From CAZTLI01 sp964614375 (lineage in GTDB: Bacteria; Chloroflexota; Anaerolineae; Aggregatilineales; Phototrophicaceae): a DNA stretch of 15,942 nt. The notes beneath the pieces were generated by a model that saw only the letters and a program-made list of their open reading frames with translations, was not told where the DNA came from and ran no database searches. The stretch is taken from NCBI GenBank assembly GCA_964614375.1, contig CAZTLI010000074.1:1-15942 (forward strand), given 5' to 3'. The stretch's first letter is position 1, and each line of letters opens with the position of its first letter. Shown in pieces: positions 1-6,274 of this stretch. The translations under genes were made by a program, and so were the position numbers.

Positions 1-65
1 GTGCCTATCGAGATGGAATGCGTCTTTTAGGCCGTAAGGGTTTACTGCTACAAAACCCCCTGACC

Positions 66-122
66 GCCCTCTGTTTATCCACCGTGGCGCATATATGCGC
101 CCTCTGCGTTGAATCATTGTCC
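66..122. repeat. degenerate intergenic repeat (CGCAGAG type)
   Basis: Reads as alternating CCTCTG/CTGCG blocks. Its right part (97-122) closely matches 1121-1147: both have GCGCCCT(C/T)TGCGTTGAATC. Short degenerate repeats of this kind (the CGCAGAG/CACAGAG type) are scattered between genes in many environmental bacteria. No coding potential is apparent. Confidence 0.45.
86..101. repeat. perfect 16-bp palindrome
   Basis: GGCGCATATATGCGCC reads the same on both strands. It lies about 110 bp past the pyrH stop and could form a cruciform or a weak hairpin. No T-tract follows on either strand, so it is not a typical intrinsic terminator. Its function is unknown. Confidence 0.5.
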
Positions 123-124
123 TG

Positions 125-217
125 TGGACAGTCACATCGGACTGACCCTACTACATGGACAGTCACATCGGACTGTCCCTACTACATGGACAGTCACATC
201 GGACTGTCCCTACTACA
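125..217. repeat. three tandem 31-bp units, each a hairpin
   Basis: Three head-to-tail copies start at 125, 156 and 187. Each unit holds 8-bp arms GGACAGTC and GACTGTCC around the loop ACATCG, followed by CTACTACA. Copies 2 and 3 are perfect. Copy 1 has one change, which leaves a mismatch in its stem. The array begins as spacer and its last unit runs into the pyrH stop codon (213-215), so the repeat supplies the stop. There are no unique spacers, so it is not a CRISPR array. It may act as a transcript 3' end stabiliser or weak terminator for pyrH; no T-tract is present. Confidence 0.85.
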
Positions 218-947
218 CATCCCTAATCAATGTGCCGACGGAATGGTCACCCTGCACAGCGCGATAGAGGTCATCGTCCGCCCAGAAATTGACGACCATA
301 ATCGGCATGTGATTTTCCTGACACAACGTGAACGCCGTCAAATCCATCACCTGCAAACGCGCATCCAACACCCGTTGATAGCTGATTTGTGTATACCGTT
401 CAGCATTGGGGTCTTTCTTGGGGTCGGCGGAATAGACGCCGTTGACTTTGGTCGCCTTAATCACAATATCGGCTTTGATTTCGGCGGCGCGCAGGGCAGC
501 GGCAGTATCGGTGGTGAAATAGGGATTGCCCGTCCCGCCCGCGATGATGACGACACGCCCTTTTTCCATGTGCCGGATAGCCCGCAAACGGATATAGGGT
601 TCGGCGACTTTGTTCATCTCGATGGCGGTTTGCACGCGCGTGACGACGCCTTCGCGTTCCAGCGCATCTTGCAGCGCCAGCGCGTTCATCACCGTCGCAA
701 TCATGCCCATGTGGTCAGCCGTGCTTTGATCCATCCCCCGCTCGACGCCGACCTGTCCCCGCCACAGGTTGCCCGCACCGATGACGATGGCGATTTGCAA
801 GCCGAGGTCATGCACCCGTTTGACCTTCATCGCAATTTCTTCGGCCCGGTCTGGATTAATCCCAAGGCCGCCACTATCCGCCAGCGCTTCGCCGCTGAGT
901 TTGAGCAAAATCCGTTGATAGGGCATCGTGCCGTTCGATTGTGTCAT
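213..947 (-). CDS. pyrH: UMP kinase
   Basis: Uridylate kinase of the amino-acid kinase fold. It phosphorylates UMP to UDP with ATP in cytosolic pyrimidine nucleotide synthesis. The 244 residues match the usual bacterial length and the family signatures occur in order: KLSGEAL near residues 16-22, the nucleotide loop IGAGNLWRG, ADHMGM, GGTGNPYFTTDTAA, KATKVNGVYSADP and LCQENHMPIMVVNF. The first glycine loop is usually GGGN but reads GAGN here, a mild variation. The ATG at 945-947 is preceded by AGGAG (957-961) at suitable spacing; the second Met (residue 8) has no such site. It follows tsf as in many bacteria, but a terminator and 311 bp separate them, so it probably has its own promoter. The stop codon falls within the tandem hairpin repeat. 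Confidence 0.97.
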   Translation of the reverse strand: MTQSNGTMPYQRILLKLSGEALADSGGLGINPDRAEEIAMKVKRVHDLGLQIAIVIGAGNLWRGQVGVERGMDQSTADHMGMIATVMNALALQDALEREGVVTRVQTAIEMNKVAEPYIRLRAIRHMEKGRVVIIAGGTGNPYFTTDTAAALRAAEIKADIVIKATKVNGVYSADPKKDPNAERYTQISYQRVLDARLQVMDLTAFTLCQENHMPIMVVNFWADDDLYRAVQGDHSVGTLIRDV

Positions 948-1096
948 GAATTGCTACTCCTGTGAAATAATGCCAGGTAAGTGCAGTAATGAGTAAAAGC
1001 AGTGATGAGGACTGAGGTAGGGTACGATTGCTGCTGTCTACACATGAGGCAATGGCACAAACCCGCATCTCTAAACCCGAAAACCTAATCCCTCTA

Positions 1097-1147
1097 CCCT
1101 TTGCGCCGTTTGCATCACCGCGCCCTTTGCGTTGAATCGTTTGCCCT
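1097..1147. repeat. degenerate intergenic repeat (CGCAAAG type)
   Basis: Second copy of the element at 66-122. The segment GCGCCCTTTGCGTTGAATC (1121-1139) differs from the first copy by one base, and a diverged CCTTTGCGCC block precedes it. A weaker third relative (GGACGCAAAGCG) lies near 10670. It sits between two genes of the translation cluster. Confidence 0.45.
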
Positions 1148-1172
1148 TGTATTTTCGCCTGCATCACGCATA

Positions 1173-1206
1173 AAAAAGGGGATTAGCCCCAATAGCTAAT
1201 CCCCCG
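1173..1206 (-). terminator. intrinsic terminator of tsf
   Basis: On the minus strand a perfect 9-bp stem, GGGGATTAG with CTAATCCCC, encloses a 9-base loop and is followed directly by six Ts. It lies about 55 bases past the tsf stop and should end the rpsB-tsf transcript before pyrH. Confidence 0.9.
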
Positions 1207-1258
1207 GTGGTATCAATTGAGTCGCCGGTGATGTCGGTAGCGCACAATCAGACCGGAC

Positions 1259-1879
1259 TCAGGCATTGTCGTCGCTGCTTTCGCCAATACGGAAACGGGC
1301 AAAGCGGCTAATCTGGATGCTTTCGCCCACTTCGGCGACCACTTCCGACAGCAGGGTGGCAATCGTCTTCGTGTCATCCAGCAGATAGGGTTGTTCCATC
1401 AGCACGATTTCCTCGAAGAATTTGTTCATCCGCCCCTCAACCATCTTTTCGGCGATGTTATCGGGCTTGCCTTCTTCTTTCGCGCGGCGCAGTTGCAGGT
1501 CGCGTTCGGCCTGAATGACCGCTTCGGGCACATCGTCACGCTTGATGTATTCCGGCGATAGATTGGCGATGTGCAGCGTCAGATTTTTGGAAAACTGCTG
1601 GAAAGCGTCGGTATTGGCGACAAAATCGGTCTCGCAGTTGACCTCGACCATCACGCCCAGCCGTTTGTCGTGATGCAGATAAATCTCGACCACGCCTTCG
1701 TTCATAGTACGGCCTGCGCCCAGCTTCTTGGCCGCACGCGCCATCCCTCTTTCCTTCAGGAATTCCAGCGCCTTTTCGACATCGCCATTATTGGCTTCCA
1801 GCGCCTTTTTGCAATCCAGCGGGCCAGCGCCACTGGCCTCGCGCAATTCTTTCACCATTTGAGCCGTTATCTGTGTCAT
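1259..1879 (-). CDS. tsf: elongation factor Ts
   Basis: Guanine-nucleotide exchange factor that recharges EF-Tu with GTP in the cytosol. The N-terminal UBA-like domain shows MVKELREASGAGPLDCKKAL (residues 8-27), the classic EF-Ts signature. TDFVANTDAF, which contacts EF-Tu, follows near residues 83-92. At 206 residues it is the short form seen in Chloroflexota, Cyanobacteria and Thermus, not the ~280-residue form of enterobacteria. An AAGGA sits about nine bases before the ATG. The rpsB stop is 19 bases upstream, so the two genes are almost certainly cotranscribed and share the promoter before rpsB. A strong intrinsic terminator follows. Confidence 0.97.
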   Translation of the reverse strand: MTQITAQMVKELREASGAGPLDCKKALEANNGDVEKALEFLKERGMARAAKKLGAGRTMNEGVVEIYLHHDKRLGVMVEVNCETDFVANTDAFQQFSKNLTLHIANLSPEYIKRDDVPEAVIQAERDLQLRRAKEEGKPDNIAEKMVEGRMNKFFEEIVLMEQPYLLDDTKTIATLLSEVVAEVGESIQISRFARFRIGESSDDNA

Positions 1880-1898
1880 TCTGTGTTGTCCTTATATC

Positions 1899-2617
1899 TT
1901 AATCGTCGTCGCTATCATCATCGTCGCCGCCGTCGTAGTCATCGTCGTCGTCATCGTCGTCATCATCGTTGCCTTCCTCAAACAGACGCGCATCACGCAG
2001 GGTACGCAGGGTCGATTCGCCGAGCAGGTCTTCATCGGTCAAATCTTCGTCTGCATACTTGCTCAAATCAATCTCATCGACGGTATCGTCATCGTCTTCA
2101 GTGTCGCTCTTGCGGAGCATCTGGCCTTCGATGACGGCGGAGGCGAACAAACCAACCAGCAAATTGATCGAGCGCATAGCGTCGTCATTCGCCGGGATGA
2201 TGTAATCGACCTGATCGGGGTCGGCATTGGTATCAACCACGCCCAGCACCGGAATTTTGAGGATGTTGGCCTCTTTAACGGCGGTGTCTTCGCGTTCCGT
2301 ATCCACTACCAGCATCAGGTCGGGCAGGCGCTTCATATCGCGCACACCACCTAGACGCAGTTGCAGCTTGGCAATCTTACGTTCCAGAATGAGGGCTTCT
2401 TTTTTGGTCAGCAGTTCAAATTCGCCCGCGTCCCGGCGTTTTTCCAGCGATTTGAGCGTATTGATACGTTCGCGGATGGTGCGCCAGTTGGTGAGTGTGC
2501 CGCCCANNNNNNNNNNNNNNNNNNNNNNNNNNNNNNNNNNNNNNNNNNNNNNNNNNNNNNNNNNNNNNNNNNNNNNNNNNNNNNNNNNNNNNNNNNNNNN
2601 NNNNNNGGTGCAGCCAT
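1899..2617 (-). CDS. rpsB: ribosomal protein S2 with acidic tail, interrupted by an assembly gap
   Basis: Component of the small ribosomal subunit. Reading leftward from the gap, the frame gives LGGTLTNWRTIRERI, then TKKEALILERKIAKLQLRL, GGVRDMKRLPDLMLVVD and VVDTNADPDQVDYIIPANDD, all standard S2. The ATG (2615-2617) begins MAA and has AGGAG nine bases upstream. Against E. coli S2, about 92 codons between the MAA start and LGG are missing, although only 100 Ns are shown; the frame across the Ns has no meaning. After the conserved core (ending about AVIEGQ) comes a 73-residue acidic extension that ends with ten aspartates in a row and further Asp clusters; most S2 proteins lack it. First gene of the rpsB-tsf transcript. 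Confidence 0.95.
2507..2606. other. assembly gap (100 Ns)
   Basis: A run of exactly 100 Ns inside rpsB, which is the conventional placeholder for a gap of unknown size. Comparison with the S2 family suggests about 275-285 bases are missing here, so downstream distances are understated. Confidence 0.98.
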
Positions 2618-2677
2618 GAGGGTTTTCTCCTGTTCATGGTGTTTATGCGATCATGCCCATCGTCCCCTGATACCTAA

Positions 2678-2697
2678 TCCCGCACAGACGTGCAGAA
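2678..2697 (-). promoter_or_regulatory. hairpin in the rpsB 5' leader
   Basis: On the minus strand TTCTGCAC and GTGCGGGA can pair (8 bp with one G-U) around the loop GTCT, about 60-80 bases before the rpsB start. The predicted leader is roughly 140 nt long. S2 leaders are autoregulatory in some bacteria. Whether this one is remains a guess. Confidence 0.35.
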
Positions 2698-2764
2698 CAA
2701 CACCGATCAAAGTCCGAGCATGTGATGATAAATCAAAGTTTCAGTATACCACTGAAGCGGCGGC

Positions 2765-2794
2765 ATTATATCAGATGAGGTTCAGGCCGTTCAA
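2765..2794 (-). promoter_or_regulatory. promoter of rpsB-tsf
   Basis: On the minus strand TTGAAC (2789-2794) is separated by 18 bases from a perfect TATAAT (2765-2770). The -10 is preceded by TGA, which fits an extended -10 (TGn). It is the best promoter in the window. Transcription should start near 2757, just before a small inverted repeat, TTCAGT with ACTGAA (2740-2756). Confidence 0.75.
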
Positions 2795-2850
2795 GCCCGA
2801 TTGCGGCGCGAGGCGATAAACGTGGGCACGATACGCTGTACCCACCGTAT

Positions 2851-3897
2851 CTACGTGGATACCATCGGCTTGACCTGTATCGTGATTGCGCCGACATTGG
2901 GTAAATCGTGGCTCAAGTGGTGGTTGATGTGCTCCACCAGCGCGTGACTCCCTTCAAGGGACAGGTCGGGCGAGACTGTCAGGACGATTTCGCCATGTAA
3001 CCGATGCCCCACCCAGCGCAATTGCAGCCGTTCGATATTTTGCACTTCGTCATGATGTTGAATCGTGTGTTCCGCTGTTGCAATCAAGTTCGGTTCAACA
3101 GCGTCCATCAAGCGAAACCAGACCGCCTTAACCGCGTTCCACGTAATGCCGACAATCGCCAGACCGATGACGATACCCACAATCGGGTCAAGGATAGGCA
3201 GGCCAATGACTGTCCCGATGACGGCGATTAAGACGGCTAATGAGGTCAACCCATCAACGCGCGCATGTTGACCATCGGCGACCATCGCATCCGAGCCAAT
3301 TTGTCGTCCGACACGCATTTGCATCAGGGCGACCAGTTCGTTGCCGATAAAGCCAATCATCGCTGCGGCGGCAATCCAACCGAGATGGGTCAACGGTTGG
3401 GGATTAATCAACTTCTGGAACGATTCCAGCAGAATGTAGCCGGCGCTGAACGCAATCGAGATGACAATCAGCACCCCGGCGATGTCTTCCGCCCGACCAA
3501 AGCCATAGGTATAACGGCGGGTGGCGGCGCGGCGCGCCAGGTAAAACGCGATCAGCAGCGGCAGCGAATTGAGCGCATCGCCCAGATTGTGAACGGTATC
3601 CGCCAGCAGTGCCACACTGCCACTGGCGATATAGATGAATATTTGCAGTGCGGTTGTGATGCCGAGAATCAACAGCGCCAGCCACACGGTGCGGATGCCA
3701 AGATTGTTGTCATGCAGCGCCGGGTCGCCCGCCAATGAGGTATAACCATGCTCATGACCAAAACCGGGCAAATGCAGCGCCGCGCCGATGGTGTTCAGCA
3801 GTCCCCCGCCGTGATGGTGATGATGCCGATCCCCATCCGCGTGGTCATGGCTGTGGTCGTGGGCATGGTCGTGGTCGTGCGCGTGTACGTCCGTCAT
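2851..3897 (-). CDS. CDF-family zinc/divalent metal exporter
   Basis: Cation diffusion facilitator of the CzcD/ZnT type, a proton-coupled exporter of Zn2+ or similar ions in the inner membrane. The first ~30 residues are a cytosolic metal-binding tail of alternating His and Asp that ends in HHHHH. Transmembrane segments follow from about residue 70 to 265. Helix 2 carries H103-N-L-G-D107 and helix 5 carries H211-A-R-V-D215; HxxxD in both helices is the zinc-type metal site. The C-terminal ~80 residues are the cytosolic domain. At 348 residues the length is normal. An AGGA seven bases before the ATG supports the start. No metal regulator is adjacent. A palindromic element and about 127 bp separate it from the methyltransferase gene upstream, so cotranscription is possible but unproven. 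Confidence 0.93.
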   Translation of the reverse strand: MTDVHAHDHDHAHDHSHDHADGDRHHHHHGGGLLNTIGAALHLPGFGHEHGYTSLAGDPALHDNNLGIRTVWLALLILGITTALQIFIYIASGSVALLADTVHNLGDALNSLPLLIAFYLARRAATRRYTYGFGRAEDIAGVLIVISIAFSAGYILLESFQKLINPQPLTHLGWIAAAAMIGFIGNELVALMQMRVGRQIGSDAMVADGQHARVDGLTSLAVLIAVIGTVIGLPILDPIVGIVIGLAIVGITWNAVKAVWFRLMDAVEPNLIATAEHTIQHHDEVQNIERLQLRWVGHRLHGEIVLTVSPDLSLEGSHALVEHINHHLSHDLPNVGAITIQVKPMVST

Positions 3898-3920
3898 GGT
3901 GATGTCCTGTATTTACCAAC

Positions 3921-3947
3921 AGGTCAACACATCGGTTGACCCCTACA
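3921..3947. repeat. palindromic element with ACATCG loop
   Basis: Arms GGTCAAC and GTTGACC (3922-3928 and 3935-3941) surround the loop ACATCG and are followed by CCTACA. The loop and the trailing CTACA match the tandem units at 125-217, while the stem sequence differs but stays self-complementary. It lies between the methyltransferase and CDF genes. Confidence 0.7.
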
Positions 3948-4024
3948 AAGGTGATCTACCGGTGTCGTTTCCTCACACACTAACACAAATTCCGCGCCGA
4001 ATCGCTTATCGCAAAAATTCGCAA

Positions 4025-4771
4025 TTAACCCGGTTTTTGACCTGTCAGCAGCCCGTCTTCGTCACCACGAAGATTGACATTGGTCAGTCCGACAGCTTCC
4101 AGCGCCGCTTTCATGTGATGCAAAACGTGCATGGTGTCAAATATGACCAATTGACCACCCGGTTTGAGGACGCGGTTGATTTCTTGCGCGGCGAGCATGT
4201 GGTCTTTACCACCGCCGATGTGATGAATCATGAAGCTGGACATCACCACATCGAAATAGTCATCGGGGAAGGATGTCTCGCGCGCATCCATCCGCTGCAC
4301 ATCTGCACGGTCTTGTACACCTTCGGCATAGACATTTTTCCAGCAGATGGCGGGCGACCCACCGCCCGAATCCGGCAGCCACAGGTCAATGCCAATTGCC
4401 TTGCCTGTCGTCAGTTTTTTGGCGCACGTTACCAGCGTCACCCCGCTGCCCGTGCCCATATCCAGCACCTGTTCGTCGCCGCGCCACTGAATCTGCTCGA
4501 CCATCAACTTGCGGATTTTCACACGTCGTTGATGCACCCCTGTGATAAGCCACGCCACAATAATCAACGGCACAATCAGCAGAATACCGAGCGCAATCAA
4601 GCCGAATGCCAGCAGACTGTTGTCGTTTGTGCGCGTGAAGCCAATGCTTGCGATGACGATGCCCAACAGCGCCAGATAAAACAGGTGCGGCGCTGGGCGG
4701 CGGTTATAGTCGTTGCTCAGTGTGTGTAAGAAATGCGCGACAGGGCGCATGTGGATGATGTGTGCTTTCAT
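4025..4771 (-). CDS. membrane-anchored class I SAM-dependent methyltransferase
   Basis: Two hydrophobic segments (about residues 29-47 and 52-78) precede a Rossmann methyltransferase domain, so the catalytic part should lie at the inner face of the membrane. Visible motifs are motif I VLDMGTGSG (102-110), the acidic ribose-binding IGID (D129), MDARETSFPDDYFDVVMSS (161-179) and INRVLKPGGQLVIF. The fold is the UbiE/type-11 group. The substrate is unknown; lipids or quinones are possible given the anchor. The ATG at 4769-4771 has GGGGAGAG just upstream. A frame open to 4870 exists, but its 33 extra residues are unlike a protein start and run into the TetR operator region. It is divergent from the TetR gene, so TetR control is plausible. 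Confidence 0.85.
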   Translation of the reverse strand: MKAHIIHMRPVAHFLHTLSNDYNRRPAPHLFYLALLGIVIASIGFTRTNDNSLLAFGLIALGILLIVPLIIVAWLITGVHQRRVKIRKLMVEQIQWRGDEQVLDMGTGSGVTLVTCAKKLTTGKAIGIDLWLPDSGGGSPAICWKNVYAEGVQDRADVQRMDARETSFPDDYFDVVMSSFMIHHIGGGKDHMLAAQEINRVLKPGGQLVIFDTMHVLHHMKAALEAVGLTNVNLRGDEDGLLTGQKPG

Positions 4772-4799
4772 TAAGCGCTCTCCCCTAAAACCCAATCCC

Positions 4800-4828
4800 T
4801 TAAACCTGATGCCTGTATTGGTTACAAT
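4800..4828 (+). promoter_or_regulatory. candidate promoter of the TetR gene
   Basis: TTAAAC (4800-4805), 17 bases, then TACAAT (4823-4828). The -10 is good and the -35 weak. On the opposite strand TTGTGC with a 17-base spacer to TATTGT overlaps this site and could serve the methyltransferase, giving a bidirectional control region. Confidence 0.45.
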
Positions 4829-4870
4829 AGAGGAACGCGCGCCGCTGCACAATAAGCAAGCGTGCCGCAA

Positions 4871-4904
4871 TGTTCACTAATGAACAGTTACGCCATTTTG
4901 TTCA
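4871..4904. promoter_or_regulatory. probable TetR operator
   Basis: TGTTCA (4871-4876) and TGAACA (4881-4886) form a 6-4-6 perfect palindrome, and a third TGTTCA half-site follows at 4899-4904. It lies in the spacer between the divergent methyltransferase and TetR genes, just upstream of the TetR start, where autoregulatory TetR operators usually sit. Confidence 0.6.
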
Positions 4905-4919
4905 TTTTGGGGATGACTC

Positions 4920-5525
4920 ATGAGCGAGCAAAAACCTGACCGCCGCGTCCAGCGCACCCGTCAACTGCTGCGAGAGGCATTTCGTGGGCTGCTGCACGAT
5001 AAGCCCTACGATGCTATCACGATTCAGGACATCACCGAACGCGCCAATGTCGGACGCACGACATTTTACCTGCACTATGACAGCAAAGACGATCTGCTGT
5101 TGGAGCATTATGGCGACGTGACGAGTCTGTTCCGCTTAGGCAGCTTATCGCGCGCTGAACTGCTGGCGGACGACCCGCCGCTGACATTGGAGCACTTCCT
5201 CACGACGATGCTGCACAACACGCGCCGTTATTATGGCGTGGCAAACAGCAAAAGGCCGAATCGCACATTAGACGGTCTGCAACAGCAAATGGCAGATGAC
5301 CTGTTACAGACGCTGCAAACCGAATTTGTCGAATCCGACTGTACGCTGCCGTTAGATGTGCTGGCGCGTTATATCGCGGGTGCGGAATTATCGCTGATTC
5401 GCTGGTGGATCGAGACGCGCACGCCCTATGACGCCCATCAACTGGCGACAATGCTGCATCGTCTTCAACGGGCGACGATTTGTGCGGCGTTTGCGATTGC
5501 GCTCGAAAACAAGCAAGCATCTTGA
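4920..5525 (+). CDS. TetR/AcrR-family transcriptional regulator
   Basis: A one-component repressor-type regulator of 201 residues, the normal family length. Residues 10-63 form the TetR DNA-binding domain: an RTRQLLREAF helix, then ITIQDITERANVGRTTFYLHYDSKDDLL, the helix-turn-helix with its TTFYxHYxxKxDL signature. The rest is a helical ligand-binding and dimer domain of the kind described for TetR_C_33-like proteins; the ligand cannot be read from sequence. The ATG follows GGGGA at about eight bases. A palindrome just upstream suggests autoregulation, and the divergent methyltransferase is the likeliest partner target. The VOC gene downstream begins 90 bases after the stop and has its own promoter-like sequence, so it may or may not be controlled with it. 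Confidence 0.93.
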   Translation: MSEQKPDRRVQRTRQLLREAFRGLLHDKPYDAITIQDITERANVGRTTFYLHYDSKDDLLLEHYGDVTSLFRLGSLSRAELLADDPPLTLEHFLTTMLHNTRRYYGVANSKRPNRTLDGLQQQMADDLLQTLQTEFVESDCTLPLDVLARYIAGAELSLIRWWIETRTPYDAHQLATMLHRLQRATICAAFAIALENKQAS

Positions 5526-5558
5526 AAATAGCGCGTATCGCAAAATGCAGAACTTGTG

Positions 5559-5567
5559 TGCTATGAT
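5559..5567 (+). promoter_or_regulatory. extended -10 promoter for the VOC gene
   Basis: TGCTATGAT is a TGn extended -10 with five of six consensus bases. No recognisable -35 lies upstream. Predicted start near 5574, about 40 bases before the VOC gene. Confidence 0.45.
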
Positions 5568-5615
5568 TGGAGCCGGTGAAATCCCTATCTCATCACACAC
5601 AAGGAGCATGATGGC

Positions 5616-6023
5616 ATGAAACGGGTACAGGGTATTGGTGGACTGTTTTTCAAAGCGCAAGACCCGGACAAGTTGCAGGCGTGGTATGACCAACATCTTG
5701 GCATTGGACGGTTGCCACATAGTCCCTGGGGCGAAGATGACCCGGCCTCGCTGTTGGAGTGGCGCGACAAAGATAACCCTACTCGCACCTGTTTTACGGT
5801 GTTTGGTCTCTTCCCGGCGGATACCGATTATTTTGAACCGGGTGACAAGCCCTATATGTTCAATTTTCGGGTGGATGACCTCGACGCCGTGTTAGCCCAA
5901 CTGCGCGAAGAAGGCGTGCAATTACACGGTGCGGTACGCACGCTGTCGTTTGGCCGATTCGCGCGGATTATCGACCCCGAAGGCAATCCGATTGAATTGT
6001 GGGAGCCTGCGACGGGATTTTAA
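5616..6023 (+). CDS. VOC-family (glyoxalase/bleomycin-resistance fold) protein
   Basis: Small cytosolic protein of the vicinal oxygen chelate superfamily, 135 residues as usual for a single-subunit member. It has the two beta-alpha-beta modules: GGLFFKAQDPDKLQAWYDQHLGI (split over residues 8-30) and FNFRVDDLDAVLAQLREEGV (83-101), ending in RIIDPEGNPIELWEP (118-131), where E127 is the typical C-terminal metal ligand. The usual N-terminal His/Gln ligand position is occupied by Gly/Leu, so metal-dependent catalysis is uncertain and it could be a binding protein. The start at 5616 has GGAG nine bases before it; two earlier ATGs at 5608 and 5611 are out of frame. It lies next to a TetR gene, an arrangement common for detoxification enzymes, but no substrate can be named. 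Confidence 0.9.
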   Translation: MKRVQGIGGLFFKAQDPDKLQAWYDQHLGIGRLPHSPWGEDDPASLLEWRDKDNPTRTCFTVFGLFPADTDYFEPGDKPYMFNFRVDDLDAVLAQLREEGVQLHGAVRTLSFGRFARIIDPEGNPIELWEPATGF

Positions 6024-6245
6024 CGCCTGACATAACACAAAATAGCAGCGCCGTTCGGTCATAAGACGAAAATGGCCGCTGGCTCAACGCTGTACCACCG
6101 GGATGCGGGGGACACAGCGGGTTTAGGGCAAGGTGGCACGCTTCCACACAGTCATCAGTCCTCGTGGTTCGTTACCGATTCCTGCATTTACTCAGCGGCG
6201 TTTTGCCCGGCACGATTTTCATAGGTGAAACAGGGAGCAATACAA

Positions 6246-6260
6246 CCGGTATGACCGGTG
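6246..6260 (-). terminator. possible terminator after the PD40 gene
   Basis: ACCGGT-CAT-ACCGGT forms a tight 6-bp hairpin 14 bases after the stop of the minus-strand PD40 gene. The downstream sequence is only moderately T-rich, so termination is uncertain. ACCGGT is self-complementary, so the pair is also a direct repeat. Confidence 0.35.
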
Positions 6261-6274
6261 AGTGCTAAAAATGT

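Larger units (their letters stand above)
948..1258. other. tsf-pyrH spacer, no gene
   Basis: These 311 bases hold the tsf terminator at the right end, a degenerate repeat at about 1097-1147, and presumably the pyrH promoter near 970-1000. The best promoter guess on the minus strand is a CATTAT with a poor -35, so no promoter is annotated. Short open frames here have repeat-like, low-complexity translations and no family resemblance. Confidence 0.6.

Noticed and set aside
125..217. CRISPR array
   Set aside because: Only three directly abutting units and no unique spacers between them.
18..965. 315-codon open frame on the plus strand
   Set aside because: Antisense to pyrH and running through the tandem repeat; composition is that of a shadow frame.
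874..1167. 97-codon open frame on the minus strand between tsf and pyrH
   Set aside because: Consists of intergenic repeat sequence and overlaps the start of pyrH in another frame; no SD and no family resemblance.
2361..2819. Open frames that cross the N run
   Set aside because: They exist only because Ns contain no stop codons; the real gene here is rpsB on the minus strand.
4772..4870. 33-residue N-terminal extension of the methyltransferase
   Set aside because: The downstream ATG has a strong SD, and the extension would cover the promoter and begin at the operator region of the divergent TetR gene.
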